Source of the DNA: Bacteroides sp.
GTDB lineage: Bacteria; Bacteroidota; Bacteroidia; Bacteroidales; GCA-2748055
Reading direction: 5' to 3'
DNA length: 6,313 bases
Assembly: GCA_011048475.1 (NCBI GenBank)
Contig: DSDZ01000344.1
Coordinates: 1 to 6,313, forward strand
Positions 1 through 6,313 of this stretch are shown in pieces. The translations under genes and the position numbers were made by a program. Positions within the stretch are counted from its first letter, which is position 1. Every line of letters begins with the position of its first letter. The notes beneath the pieces are model-generated. The model was not told the origin of the DNA. It searched no databases and saw only the letters and a list, made by a program, of their open reading frames with translations.

Positions 1-254
1 ATCCCACCGGTCTCCCAGCTCAGGACATGATGAATCATTCAATCAAGGTTTACCCGAATCCAACATCGGATCATGTGATCCTGGAATTCGCACCGGTTGA
101 ATCGGAACACCTGTCGGCAGCGCTGTATGATCTGCACGGGCACCTGATTCAGTCATTCTTTTCGCAAAAGCCCATGCAGAGAGGCGTGCATGTGCTGCCG
201 CTGGTCCTGCACAGCAACATTCCTGCCGGCAGCTATGTGCTGAGGATCAGCAAC
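1..254 (+). repeat. Direct repeat copy 1: T9SS sorting-domain coding segment
   Basis: This segment aligns without gaps to 3827-4080 (offset 3826). I count 9 differences in 254 bases, at 29, 62, 63, 89, 169, 213, 215, 239 and 244, or about 96% identity. The left limit is unknown because the match starts at the first base of the window. After 254 the match drops to about 22 of 39 bases up to the stop codon. Confidence 0.95.
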
Positions 255-293
255 GGGCTGGGGAGCAGGTGTTTTCGGATAATAAAATATTGA
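1..293 (+). CDS. C-terminal fragment of a T9SS-sorted surface protein (5' end outside window)
   Basis: This is the 3' end of a gene entering from the left. The open frame runs from the first bases (first whole codon at 3) to TGA at 291-293, so the ATG at 27 is not a credible start. The visible part is a short linker (PTGLPAQD) followed by a T9SS type A sorting domain: KVYPNP, then an LxxALYDLHGHLIQS strand, a GVHVLPL strand and the PAGSYVLRIS core, ending in RCFRIIKY. In Bacteroidota this domain directs a protein across the outer membrane by T9SS, where it is normally removed and the protein attached to the surface or released. The linker and domain nearly match the end of the LRR gene at 1864-4119, so the missing body may be an LRR, Ig or cadherin-like paralogue; that is inference. 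A gap of 17 bases separates it from the next gene. Confidence 0.85.
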   Translation, partial: PTGLPAQDMMNHSIKVYPNPTSDHVILEFAPVESEHLSAALYDLHGHLIQSFFSQKPMQRGVHVLPLVLHSNIPAGSYVLRISNGLGSRCFRIIKY

Positions 294-310
294 CATTCCA
301 AACGTAAATC

Positions 311-1858
311 ATGAACAAGCTGTATTTCTATTTGATTGTCCTGAGTGTCTGTGTCTCCCTCGCGGCACAGGAACCGGGGGACCTGTACATTGATTTTGGA
401 ACCGCTGGTATTTTCAAAGAACGTTGGCCGGGCGCGATCACTGAGGCCAATGACATTGGTATTCTGCAGGATGGGAGTATAGTTCTTTCGGGATATCTGG
501 AGACCACCTTGGATGAACTTCAGCATATCTTGGCAGTGAAACTGGATAATCACGGTGTTCCCCGTGAGTTTGGAAATTCTATATATGGGTTTGAATGTGC
601 TGTTGTAGGTGATGAAAAAGCATATGCGGTCCAGGTTCTTCCCGACGGCAAAATTTTAATTGCCGGATATTATTACGCTGAAGGTCATTATCACCCATTA
701 GCCATCAGGCTTTTTCCCGATGGTCAGCCCGATGAGGAATTTGGTAACCATGGGATCTTCAATGGGGAAGTGTATTACATGGACGTGATGGACATTGATA
801 TTTACCGGACCGGCGGCTCCTATGCCATAGTGCTGTGCGGACAGAGCGGTGACATGACAGGAAGAATGCTTATGCTGAATGATGAGGGCGATGTGGAAGA
901 TGAATTCGGTAATCACGGGATCGTTAACCTGGAAACAGGAGGGGAAGGTACCTTTTCGCGGATCGATATCGACAGCGAAAACCACTGCCTTTATGCCTGC
1001 GCATACTACAGTGATGGATCCATCATCGCCAAGTATCATTTGCCTGACGGAGAACTGTGTCCGGAATTCGGAAATTCCGGGATTCTCATTTATGGACCAT
1101 CTGAAGGTTTTTCCGGGAAAGTTAATGCAATCATCCATGATAGTGAAGAGGGCCGCATTGTATTGTTCGGGGAGTACAATCATGTGGATGGAGATAAAGA
1201 TATTTTTGCCTGTTGTCTGAATGCAGATGATGGCAGCCTTCATCTTTCTTTTGGCGCTGGTGGATGGACCTCCCTGCGAAGTGCAACCTCCAAGGATTAT
1301 CTCAGTGCGGCCATCCGTCAGTCGGACGGCAAATATTATATCGGAGGCTATACCAATCTGACAGGTGACTATGATTTTTTTATCGGGAGAGTGAATCCGA
1401 ATGGATTTGCCGATAACACATTCGGAATCAACGGTCTGGTACTGACCGATATGGGTGGACGAAATTTCATCAACGCCCTGGCATTAAGCCCGGAAGAAGA
1501 TGTGCTCTATGCAGCCGGATTGTATGAGGAAACCCCGGGTGATGATGCCATGGCAGTAGCTGCCTATCATACAGGATATGTATCAGAATCCGGACTGGGG
1601 TTGCAGGAAAGTGCAACCGAACCGGTTCATGCATTTCCAAATCCTGTTACCGATCATCTGTTATTGAAAGTTAAACATCCCCGGGATCTGAGTTCGTCCT
1701 ATCAATTGTTTGATAACTGCGGCAGGATGCTGATCAGTGAAAAGGTCATGGGCAATGAATGCACGATCCCGATGGAACAACAGGCTTCAGGCATATATTT
1801 CCTGAAAGTAATGACCCGGGGAAAGGTTGTCAGGACAATCAAAATCATCAAAAAATAA
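311..1858 (+). CDS. Secreted delta-60 repeat beta-propeller protein with T9SS sorting domain
   Basis: The 515-residue protein starts with a signal peptide (MNKLYFYLIVLSVCVSLAAQ, cleavage near residue 20), which supports the ATG at 311. Residues 28-420 are delta-60 type repeats (DUF5122-like). Each has a strand like LPDGKILIAGY (about 51-61, 110-120, 165-178, 221-232, 278-289, 336-347, 392-404) and a closing EFGNHGI-type motif whose Phe is at 29, 87, 144, 199, 253, 314 and 371. The spacing is 54-61 residues. Residues 438-515 are a T9SS type A sorting domain (AFPNPVTDH, then SGIYFLKV and a Lys-rich end, IKIIKK). Delta-60 proteins are thought to form beta-propellers, but their ligands are mostly unknown; no catalytic motif is visible. 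The sorting domain is clearly different in sequence from the near-identical pair in the flanking genes. The stop is only 5 bases before the next start, suggesting co-transcription. The family and export calls are firm; the function is unknown. Confidence 0.9.
   Translation: MNKLYFYLIVLSVCVSLAAQEPGDLYIDFGTAGIFKERWPGAITEANDIGILQDGSIVLSGYLETTLDELQHILAVKLDNHGVPREFGNSIYGFECAVVGDEKAYAVQVLPDGKILIAGYYYAEGHYHPLAIRLFPDGQPDEEFGNHGIFNGEVYYMDVMDIDIYRTGGSYAIVLCGQSGDMTGRMLMLNDEGDVEDEFGNHGIVNLETGGEGTFSRIDIDSENHCLYACAYYSDGSIIAKYHLPDGELCPEFGNSGILIYGPSEGFSGKVNAIIHDSEEGRIVLFGEYNHVDGDKDIFACCLNADDGSLHLSFGAGGWTSLRSATSKDYLSAAIRQSDGKYYIGGYTNLTGDYDFFIGRVNPNGFADNTFGINGLVLTDMGGRNFINALALSPEEDVLYAAGLYEETPGDDAMAVAAYHTGYVSESGLGLQESATEPVHAFPNPVTDHLLLKVKHPRDLSSSYQLFDNCGRMLISEKVMGNECTIPMEQQASGIYFLKVMTRGKVVRTIKIIKK
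392..1570 (+). repeat. Seven delta-60 repeat units in the coding sequence
   Basis: The span encodes residues 28-420 of the propeller protein. Seven FG-containing motifs and seven DG-x-I-x-x-x-G-Y-like strands alternate. The first FG motif (DFGTAGIF, residues 28-35) has no preceding strand, and the last strand (residues 392-404) has no following FG motif, so the two ends are complementary half-units. The third, fourth and seventh strands are degenerate (for example YRTGGSYAIVLCGQ). Confidence 0.8.
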
Positions 1859-1863
1859 ATCTC

Positions 1864-4119
1864 ATGAAAAAAAAATTCCTAATACCCTTCATGATCGGAG
1901 CCGGCTTATCAACGGCATACGGTCAGGTCCCGGAATCCGATTCACTTGCGCTCGTTGCCCTGTACAACAGTACGAATGGAGACGGCTGGACTGACAATAG
2001 CAACTGGCTGCAACCGGGCCAGCCGGTTTCATCGTGGTATGGCATTACACTTCATAATAACACTGTGGAGCAAATTCGCCTGGGTGAGAATAATCTTACC
2101 GGCACGCTCCCGGATGAGATTGGCGACTTAGCCAACCTGAAAGTGCTGGAATTAAGAACGAACCTGATTTCAGGAACGATACCTGCGACTATTGGGAATC
2201 TGATACAGCTCTCTACGCTGTCAATCAGGAGCAATCAGCTGATCGGCAGCATTCCTGTTGAGATCGGCAATCTGGTCAGCCTGGAATATCTGTTCGTGTC
2301 CGATAACCAGCTGGAGGGTTCCATACCGACAGAAATAGGGAACCTGGTCAACATGCAGTATTTGCAATTAAAAAATAATATGCTTTCAGGTCCCATTCCC
2401 GATGAAATTTGCAACCTGATCAATTTGGAATATCTGAGTCTGGGTGGCAATCAGCTCTCCGATTCCATCCCCGCGTGTATAGGGAATCTGACCAAATTAG
2501 TTGATCTCAATCTGGGTAACAATAATCTGACAGGCAGTATTCCGGCGGGGATAGGCAATCTGTCCAATCTTACCTTTATGGATTTGTCGTCAAATCAACT
2601 TACAGATTCCATTCCCCCGGAAATTGGGAACTTAACCAAATTGCTGTGGCTCTCGCTGGCAAGGAACCAGATTTCCGGACCCATTCCATCTGAGATCGGT
2701 AATTTGATTCAAATTATCTACCTGGCGCTCACCAGAAATAATCTTACGGGGCATATTCCGGCAGAAATAGGCAACCTGACAAAACTACATAACCTTTATT
2801 CCTATGACAATCAACTGGATGGGAGCATCCCTGCTGAAATAGGCAACCTGAGAGAGTTAAAGTGCCTGTCCATGAGAAATAATAAATTATCCGGTTTCAT
2901 TCCAAAAGAAATAGGCAACCTGGATAGTCTTGAAATACTTTCATTGGAAAACAATGAACTCACCGGCGGCATACCCTCCGGGATTGGCAATCTGAAGAAA
3001 TTGCGGGAATTTTTGCTTGGGAATAATCAGATCAGCGGCAGCATACCGGTCGAAATTGGCAATTTAACCAGATTAACGCTCATAGACGTAAATAATAACA
3101 AACTGGAAGGGTCTGTTCCTGAAGGGATAAGGGACCTGCCTGCCCTGACCACGCTGAGACTACAGGATAATTACTTCAACTTCCATGATCTGGAACCTCT
3201 GGCCGGAATAGCTTTGTCCTCATTCAGGTATCATCCACAGGGTCCTGTTCCTCTTGGCATCCATCAGGTAAACAGCGTGACAGGCAGTGACCTGGAGATC
3301 GATATTACCGGTCTGACCCGTTCTGACTGTGCTGCTTTGGGTAACCAGTACCAGTGGTGCAAAGATGGATTACATATTACCGGCTATTCCGATTCACCTG
3401 TGCTGAGCATGACCGCGCTGGATCATTCTGATGAAGGTCAGTACTGGTGTACCATGATCAATTCCGGTTTTCATGACCTGCTGCTCGTTACTGATGCCTT
3501 TTTAATGGTCATAGACGGACCGGTGGATATTACGCTGACGCCCGATTCTGTTGATGAGAATGTGGCCTCCGGCACGCTGGTGGGGATCCTGGTGGCCGAA
3601 GATCCCGACCAGGAAACCGGTCACAGCTTTGCGTTTGCCCTTGGCGAAGGGATTAACGCTGTGGATAATGATTCGTTTCTGATACGAAATGACAGTTTGT
3701 TTATTCTCACTTCCCCGGATTATGAAGCCCGGCAGGAATATCATATCTGTATCAGGGCCACCGATGATGATTCAAAAACTTTTGACAAGGCCCTGGTTAT
3801 CCAAGTAAACGACATTCAGGAATCGGATCCCACCGGTCTCCCAGCTCAGGACATAATGAATCATTCAATCAAGGTTTACCCGAATCCTGCATCGGATCAT
3901 GTGATCCTGGAATTTGCACCGGTTGAATCGGAACACCTGTCGGCAGCGCTGTATGATCTGCACGGGCACCTGATTCAGTCATTCTTTTCGCAAACGCCCA
4001 TGCAGAGAGGCGTGCATGTGCTGCCGCTGGTCCTGCACGGTAACATTCCTGCCGGCAGCTATGTACTGATGATCAGCAACAGTTCAGGCAGACAGTGTAT
4101 TCCGCTTATGAAACAGTAA
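1864..4119 (+). CDS. Surface protein: 15 leucine-rich repeats, Ig-like, cadherin-like and T9SS sorting domains
   Basis: The 751-residue protein begins with a signal peptide (MKKKFLIPFMIGAGLSTAYG, cleavage near residue 20). The open frame extends upstream to an ATG at 1759, but that start would put 35 residues without signal character before it and overlap the preceding gene by 100 bases, so 1864 is chosen. Residues 22-67 are an LRR N-cap (LVALYNSTNGDGWTDNSNW, SSWYGI). Residues 68-427 are fifteen LRRs of exactly 24 residues with consensus LxxLxLxxNxLTGxIPxEIGNLxx, the 'plant-specific' LRR subclass, followed by a degenerate cap. Residues 460-550 look Ig-like (YQWCKDG, DEGQYWC). Residues 553-653 are cadherin-like (DENVASGTLVG, AEDPD, VNDIQE), probably calcium-binding. 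Residues 654-751 are a linker and a T9SS sorting domain (KVYPNP, PAGSYVL). The likely role is ligand binding or adhesion at the cell surface; no enzyme motif is seen. The gene is tightly spaced after the propeller gene. Confidence 0.9.
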   Translation: MKKKFLIPFMIGAGLSTAYGQVPESDSLALVALYNSTNGDGWTDNSNWLQPGQPVSSWYGITLHNNTVEQIRLGENNLTGTLPDEIGDLANLKVLELRTNLISGTIPATIGNLIQLSTLSIRSNQLIGSIPVEIGNLVSLEYLFVSDNQLEGSIPTEIGNLVNMQYLQLKNNMLSGPIPDEICNLINLEYLSLGGNQLSDSIPACIGNLTKLVDLNLGNNNLTGSIPAGIGNLSNLTFMDLSSNQLTDSIPPEIGNLTKLLWLSLARNQISGPIPSEIGNLIQIIYLALTRNNLTGHIPAEIGNLTKLHNLYSYDNQLDGSIPAEIGNLRELKCLSMRNNKLSGFIPKEIGNLDSLEILSLENNELTGGIPSGIGNLKKLREFLLGNNQISGSIPVEIGNLTRLTLIDVNNNKLEGSVPEGIRDLPALTTLRLQDNYFNFHDLEPLAGIALSSFRYHPQGPVPLGIHQVNSVTGSDLEIDITGLTRSDCAALGNQYQWCKDGLHITGYSDSPVLSMTALDHSDEGQYWCTMINSGFHDLLLVTDAFLMVIDGPVDITLTPDSVDENVASGTLVGILVAEDPDQETGHSFAFALGEGINAVDNDSFLIRNDSLFILTSPDYEARQEYHICIRATDDDSKTFDKALVIQVNDIQESDPTGLPAQDIMNHSIKVYPNPASDHVILEFAPVESEHLSAALYDLHGHLIQSFFSQTPMQRGVHVLPLVLHGNIPAGSYVLMISNSSGRQCIPLMKQ
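2065..3144 (+). repeat. Array of fifteen 72-bp leucine-rich repeat units
   Basis: The array encodes residues 68-427 with no insertion or deletion between units, so the period is a constant 72 bases. Protein-level conservation is high (LTGSIP, EIGNL), but codons vary between units, so most of the array is old. An exception is the identical word GAAATAGGCAACCTG in three consecutive units at 2764, 2836 and 2908, exactly 72 bases apart. Unit 5 has Cys183 and unit 6 has Cys205 in place of residues of the conserved EIGNL segment. Confidence 0.93.
3827..4080 (+). repeat. Direct repeat copy 2: T9SS sorting-domain coding segment
   Basis: This is the partner of 1-254. It covers the DPTGLPAQD linker and most of the sorting domain of the LRR protein. 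Relative to copy 1 it has five residue replacements (Met to Ile, Thr to Ala, Lys to Thr, Ser to Gly, Arg to Met); the other differences are silent. The left boundary given here is only the window limit projected onto this copy. Confidence 0.95.
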
Positions 4120-4155
4120 AAGAAGCACCATCCATCTTTCACGAATGGCATAACC
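4120..4155 (+). other. Short intergenic gap without terminator
   Basis: These 36 bases between the LRR gene and the metalloprotease gene contain no visible stem-loop with a T tract, no Bacteroidota-type promoter (TTTG then TAnnTTTG) and no clear Shine-Dalgarno sequence. The 17-base (294-310) and 5-base (1859-1863) gaps are likewise empty. This fits read-through transcription of the whole set but does not prove it. Confidence 0.5.
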
Positions 4156-6313
4156 ATGAAAGCACAACATCTGATCAAATTCGTCATGATGCTGGTCCTT
4201 ACCGGTAACGCAGAAGCCTTATTCGCGCAGAGTTCTGGCACGTATAACCTTCAAATCACATCGGATACATATGTGAGTCAATTCAATCCTTCTAACAATT
4301 ATGGCAGATCAGCGGACCTGGTTGCCGGAACTGACTGGGAATTCGGATACCTGTACCGAACCTATTTGAGATTCGATCATACACCGATACCGGCTGATGC
4401 TGAAGTGCTGTCTGCACAACTGAAAATTTACATGAGTTATGGTACATATTACAGTGAGCAGTACCTGTTGGGAATCCGGAAGGTCTCGGAAGTGTGGGAT
4501 GAGAACACACTGAACTGGAAGAATCAGCCAGGAAGCGCAAGCCTGGTTCATATCATGACCAAGGCAGTAGACGAAGAACCTGGTTGGAAAAGCTTTGATA
4601 TCACGGAAACTGTCAGAGAATGGATCGGAGGGTCGACCAAAAACAGGGGAGTTGTCATGATGGCCGCAGATGAATCCGGTGAACTGGGAGAATGCCGGTT
4701 TTACAGCAGGGAGTCTAGTGGATGCAGGCCATACATTCAGGTTATTTATTTAACGAATTCCATGGTGCCCGATTCACCGGATGCGCCCGTCTGCAATATG
4801 AGCGGTGATGACACTCCTCCCGACCTTGATATCACTTTTTCGAAAAATCCGGTTGAACTGGGAAGTTCAACGTATGTGACCGTTTCAGCAAGTGACAGTG
4901 AAGGGATCCACATGGTTCAGCTGTACCGGGGAAATACACTGGTTATTACAAAAACAGATGATTTTGCGAGGATATCTTTGTCAGTGAGTGGGTTTGTGAC
5001 GCCCGAGGAGGCGGGACCTGTGATGTTCTTTGCCGTTGCCTACAACGACAGGATGCAATGCACGAGGGTGTCAGAGAGACTTCTGGTGCAGGTAGACGGA
5101 GAGGCTCCATCTGTTTCCATCTACCACCTGCCTTCACATCCGGCGATGGGTGAAAATGTTACTTTCCATGCATCGGCAAGTGATCCCTCGGGAATTGCAA
5201 ACCTTTCAATCGATGTGAACGGCGTCAGGCATTTCCTTGACATCACGCAGGGTGCGAACACAGTGAGCGGCAGCTTGCAGATCAACAATGCCAATATCTT
5301 TTACGATCCCTCCACCACCCGCCTGGTGACTTATGCTGCCACATCCTACGACATGGAAGGAAATCATACCACCTATGGTCCCCATACGGTCATTTTCGGA
5401 GGAAACAGCGGCACAGATAGTGACGGAGACGGTCTCGGTGATGAGATAGAGGAAATCCTGGGCACCGATCCGCATGCTAATGATACGGATGATGATGGTT
5501 TGTATGATTCCTGGGAAGTCCTTGGAGTGGACCGGGACAATAACGGGGTTATTGACCTTGATCTGCCTGGCTTTGGAGCGTCGCCCCATCAAAAAGACCT
5601 ATTTATCGAGGTGGACTGGATGGAAGACGCAAACCACAGTCACAAACCGCACCCGTGGGCCATCCAGACGGTCATCAACCACTTCATGTGTTATGGTATC
5701 AGGGTGCATGTGGATGTGGGATCGATGGGGGGCGGAAATGCAGTGCCGCACATGGAGGATATGAACATAGGTGATACCAAACTCAATCATCTGCTGAATA
5801 TCAAACTGGCCCATTGCGACCCGGCCCGTTATGGTATTTTCCGCTATGCACTGTTCGGACATGGGTGGGGTCAGTATTTCGGCACGGGGAACATGACGGT
5901 CCGATCGGATCCTCCCAATAACGAAAACCATTATGATGAGCCTTATTTCCAGGCAAAACAGTTCATACATGAAATTGGTCATTCACTGGCACTGGGGCAT
6001 GGCGGTCAGTCGCTTACCCAGATGAGCGAGGCTTATTCCCTGGATCAGCAGTGTTACCTGTTCAGAAATGATGTGGCCAGCTGGATCAATACCAATTACA
6101 AACCGAATTACCTGAGCATGATGAATTATTTATATTCATCAAATAATGGTCTGAGAGCTCGAACTACTGATGGACAGGATATTATGTTACTGGGATTCAG
6201 CCAGAATCTCTGCGGGACGCATGATCTGGACGAAAACCATTTGAATGAATCCGTCGGTTTCAACTACCCTTTAGACTGGGGCATGTATACCTGGAAAAGA
6301 CAGGGTGAAATAC
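4156..6313 (+). CDS. Secreted multi-domain zinc metalloprotease with DNRLRE domain (3' end outside window)
   Basis: The frame is open from the ATG at 4156 to the window edge (719 codons, no stop). Residues 1-25 are a signal peptide (MKAQHLIKFVMMLVLTGN, cleavage near LFAQ). Residues 33-199 match the DNRLRE / CBM96-like pattern (SDTYV, YLRFD, IPADAEVLSAQLKIY, VSEVWDENTLNW, WKSFDIT, RPYIQVIY). Residues 222-313 and 317-413 look like Ig-like beta modules (ASDSEGI, ASDPSGI). Residues 420-468 are Asp-rich and resemble thrombospondin type 3 or EF-type calcium loops (DSDGDGLGDE, DTDDDGLYD, DRDNNGVIDLD). The catalytic part begins near KDLFIEVDWM (480) and contains HEIGHSLALGH (His605, Glu606, His609, His615), the extended zinc motif of metzincin-type proteases, followed by a SMMNY Met-turn at 654-658. 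Substrate is unknown. A T9SS tail downstream is expected but not seen. It lies 36 bases after the LRR gene, probably in the same transcription unit. Confidence 0.88.
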   Translation, partial: MKAQHLIKFVMMLVLTGNAEALFAQSSGTYNLQITSDTYVSQFNPSNNYGRSADLVAGTDWEFGYLYRTYLRFDHTPIPADAEVLSAQLKIYMSYGTYYSEQYLLGIRKVSEVWDENTLNWKNQPGSASLVHIMTKAVDEEPGWKSFDITETVREWIGGSTKNRGVVMMAADESGELGECRFYSRESSGCRPYIQVIYLTNSMVPDSPDAPVCNMSGDDTPPDLDITFSKNPVELGSSTYVTVSASDSEGIHMVQLYRGNTLVITKTDDFARISLSVSGFVTPEEAGPVMFFAVAYNDRMQCTRVSERLLVQVDGEAPSVSIYHLPSHPAMGENVTFHASASDPSGIANLSIDVNGVRHFLDITQGANTVSGSLQINNANIFYDPSTTRLVTYAATSYDMEGNHTTYGPHTVIFGGNSGTDSDGDGLGDEIEEILGTDPHANDTDDDGLYDSWEVLGVDRDNNGVIDLDLPGFGASPHQKDLFIEVDWMEDANHSHKPHPWAIQTVINHFMCYGIRVHVDVGSMGGGNAVPHMEDMNIGDTKLNHLLNIKLAHCDPARYGIFRYALFGHGWGQYFGTGNMTVRSDPPNNENHYDEPYFQAKQFIHEIGHSLALGHGGQSLTQMSEAYSLDQQCYLFRNDVASWINTNYKPNYLSMMNYLYSSNNGLRARTTDGQDIMLLGFSQNLCGTHDLDENHLNESVGFNYPLDWGMYTWKRQGEI

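Noticed and set aside
27..293. A complete 88-residue gene starting at the ATG at 27
   Set aside because: The frame is open to the window edge, and the homologous copy at 3827-4119 shows that this region is the C-terminus of a larger protein; the equivalent codon there is ATA.
1061..1080. Perfect inverted repeat with 8-base arms (CCGGAATT / AATTCCGG) and a 4-base loop
   Set aside because: It lies inside the propeller coding sequence and encodes the conserved PEFGNSG repeat motif; it has no T tract, so it is most likely incidental.
698..1243. 181-codon open frame on the minus strand
   Set aside because: It lies entirely opposite the delta-60 repeats, and its translation has no recognisable domain or signal; it is a shadow of the real gene.
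1759..1863. In-frame upstream start that would lengthen the LRR protein by 35 residues
   Set aside because: The extension overlaps the end of the propeller gene, is hydrophilic and would bury the clear signal peptide beginning at 1864.
4292..4551. Two overlapping minus-strand open frames of about 80 codons
   Set aside because: Both lie opposite the DNRLRE domain of the metalloprotease and show no independent coding evidence.
5599..5982. 127-codon open frame on the minus strand
   Set aside because: It is antisense to the metalloprotease domain, whose sense frame has clear motifs; the reverse translation has no recognisable family.

Overview
The window looks like part of a Bacteroidota genome. 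Every readable gene lies on the + strand and encodes an exported protein. Three C-termini (at 293, 1858 and 4119) carry the type IX secretion system (T9SS) type A sorting-domain signature: a PNP motif, then about 70 residues with a late G-x-Y-x-L core. Base composition is roughly balanced, and no Shine-Dalgarno sequence stands out before the starts, as is usual in this phylum. The species cannot be named from the sequence.

Layout: (1) 1-293 is the 3' end of a T9SS cargo gene whose body lies to the left. (2) 311-1858 encodes a 515-residue delta-60 repeat protein, read here as a probable seven-bladed beta-propeller with a T9SS tail. (3) 1864-4119 encodes a 751-residue protein made of a signal peptide, an N-cap, fifteen 24-residue leucine-rich repeats of the LTGxIPxEIGNL type, an Ig-like domain, a cadherin-like domain and a T9SS tail. 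(4) 4156 to the right edge is an open gene for a large secreted metalloprotease: signal peptide, DNRLRE domain, two Ig-like modules, an Asp-rich calcium-binding segment, and a catalytic domain with HEIGHSLALGH and a Met-turn. It has no stop codon within the window.

Intergenic gaps are 17, 5 and 36 bases, with no terminator or promoter seen, so the genes could be one transcription unit for surface-displayed or secreted proteins. Joint function is inference: a multi-domain adhesin or binding protein, a propeller protein and a protease, at least three of the four products being exported through T9SS.

The most notable feature is at DNA level. The tail of gene 1 is about 96% identical, without gaps, to the tail of gene 3 over at least 254 bases. 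Similarity then falls abruptly in the last 39 bases, although both reading frames end at exactly the same aligned position. This points to recent duplication or gene conversion between neighbouring T9SS cargo genes. No RNA genes, CRISPR arrays or insertion sequences were seen.
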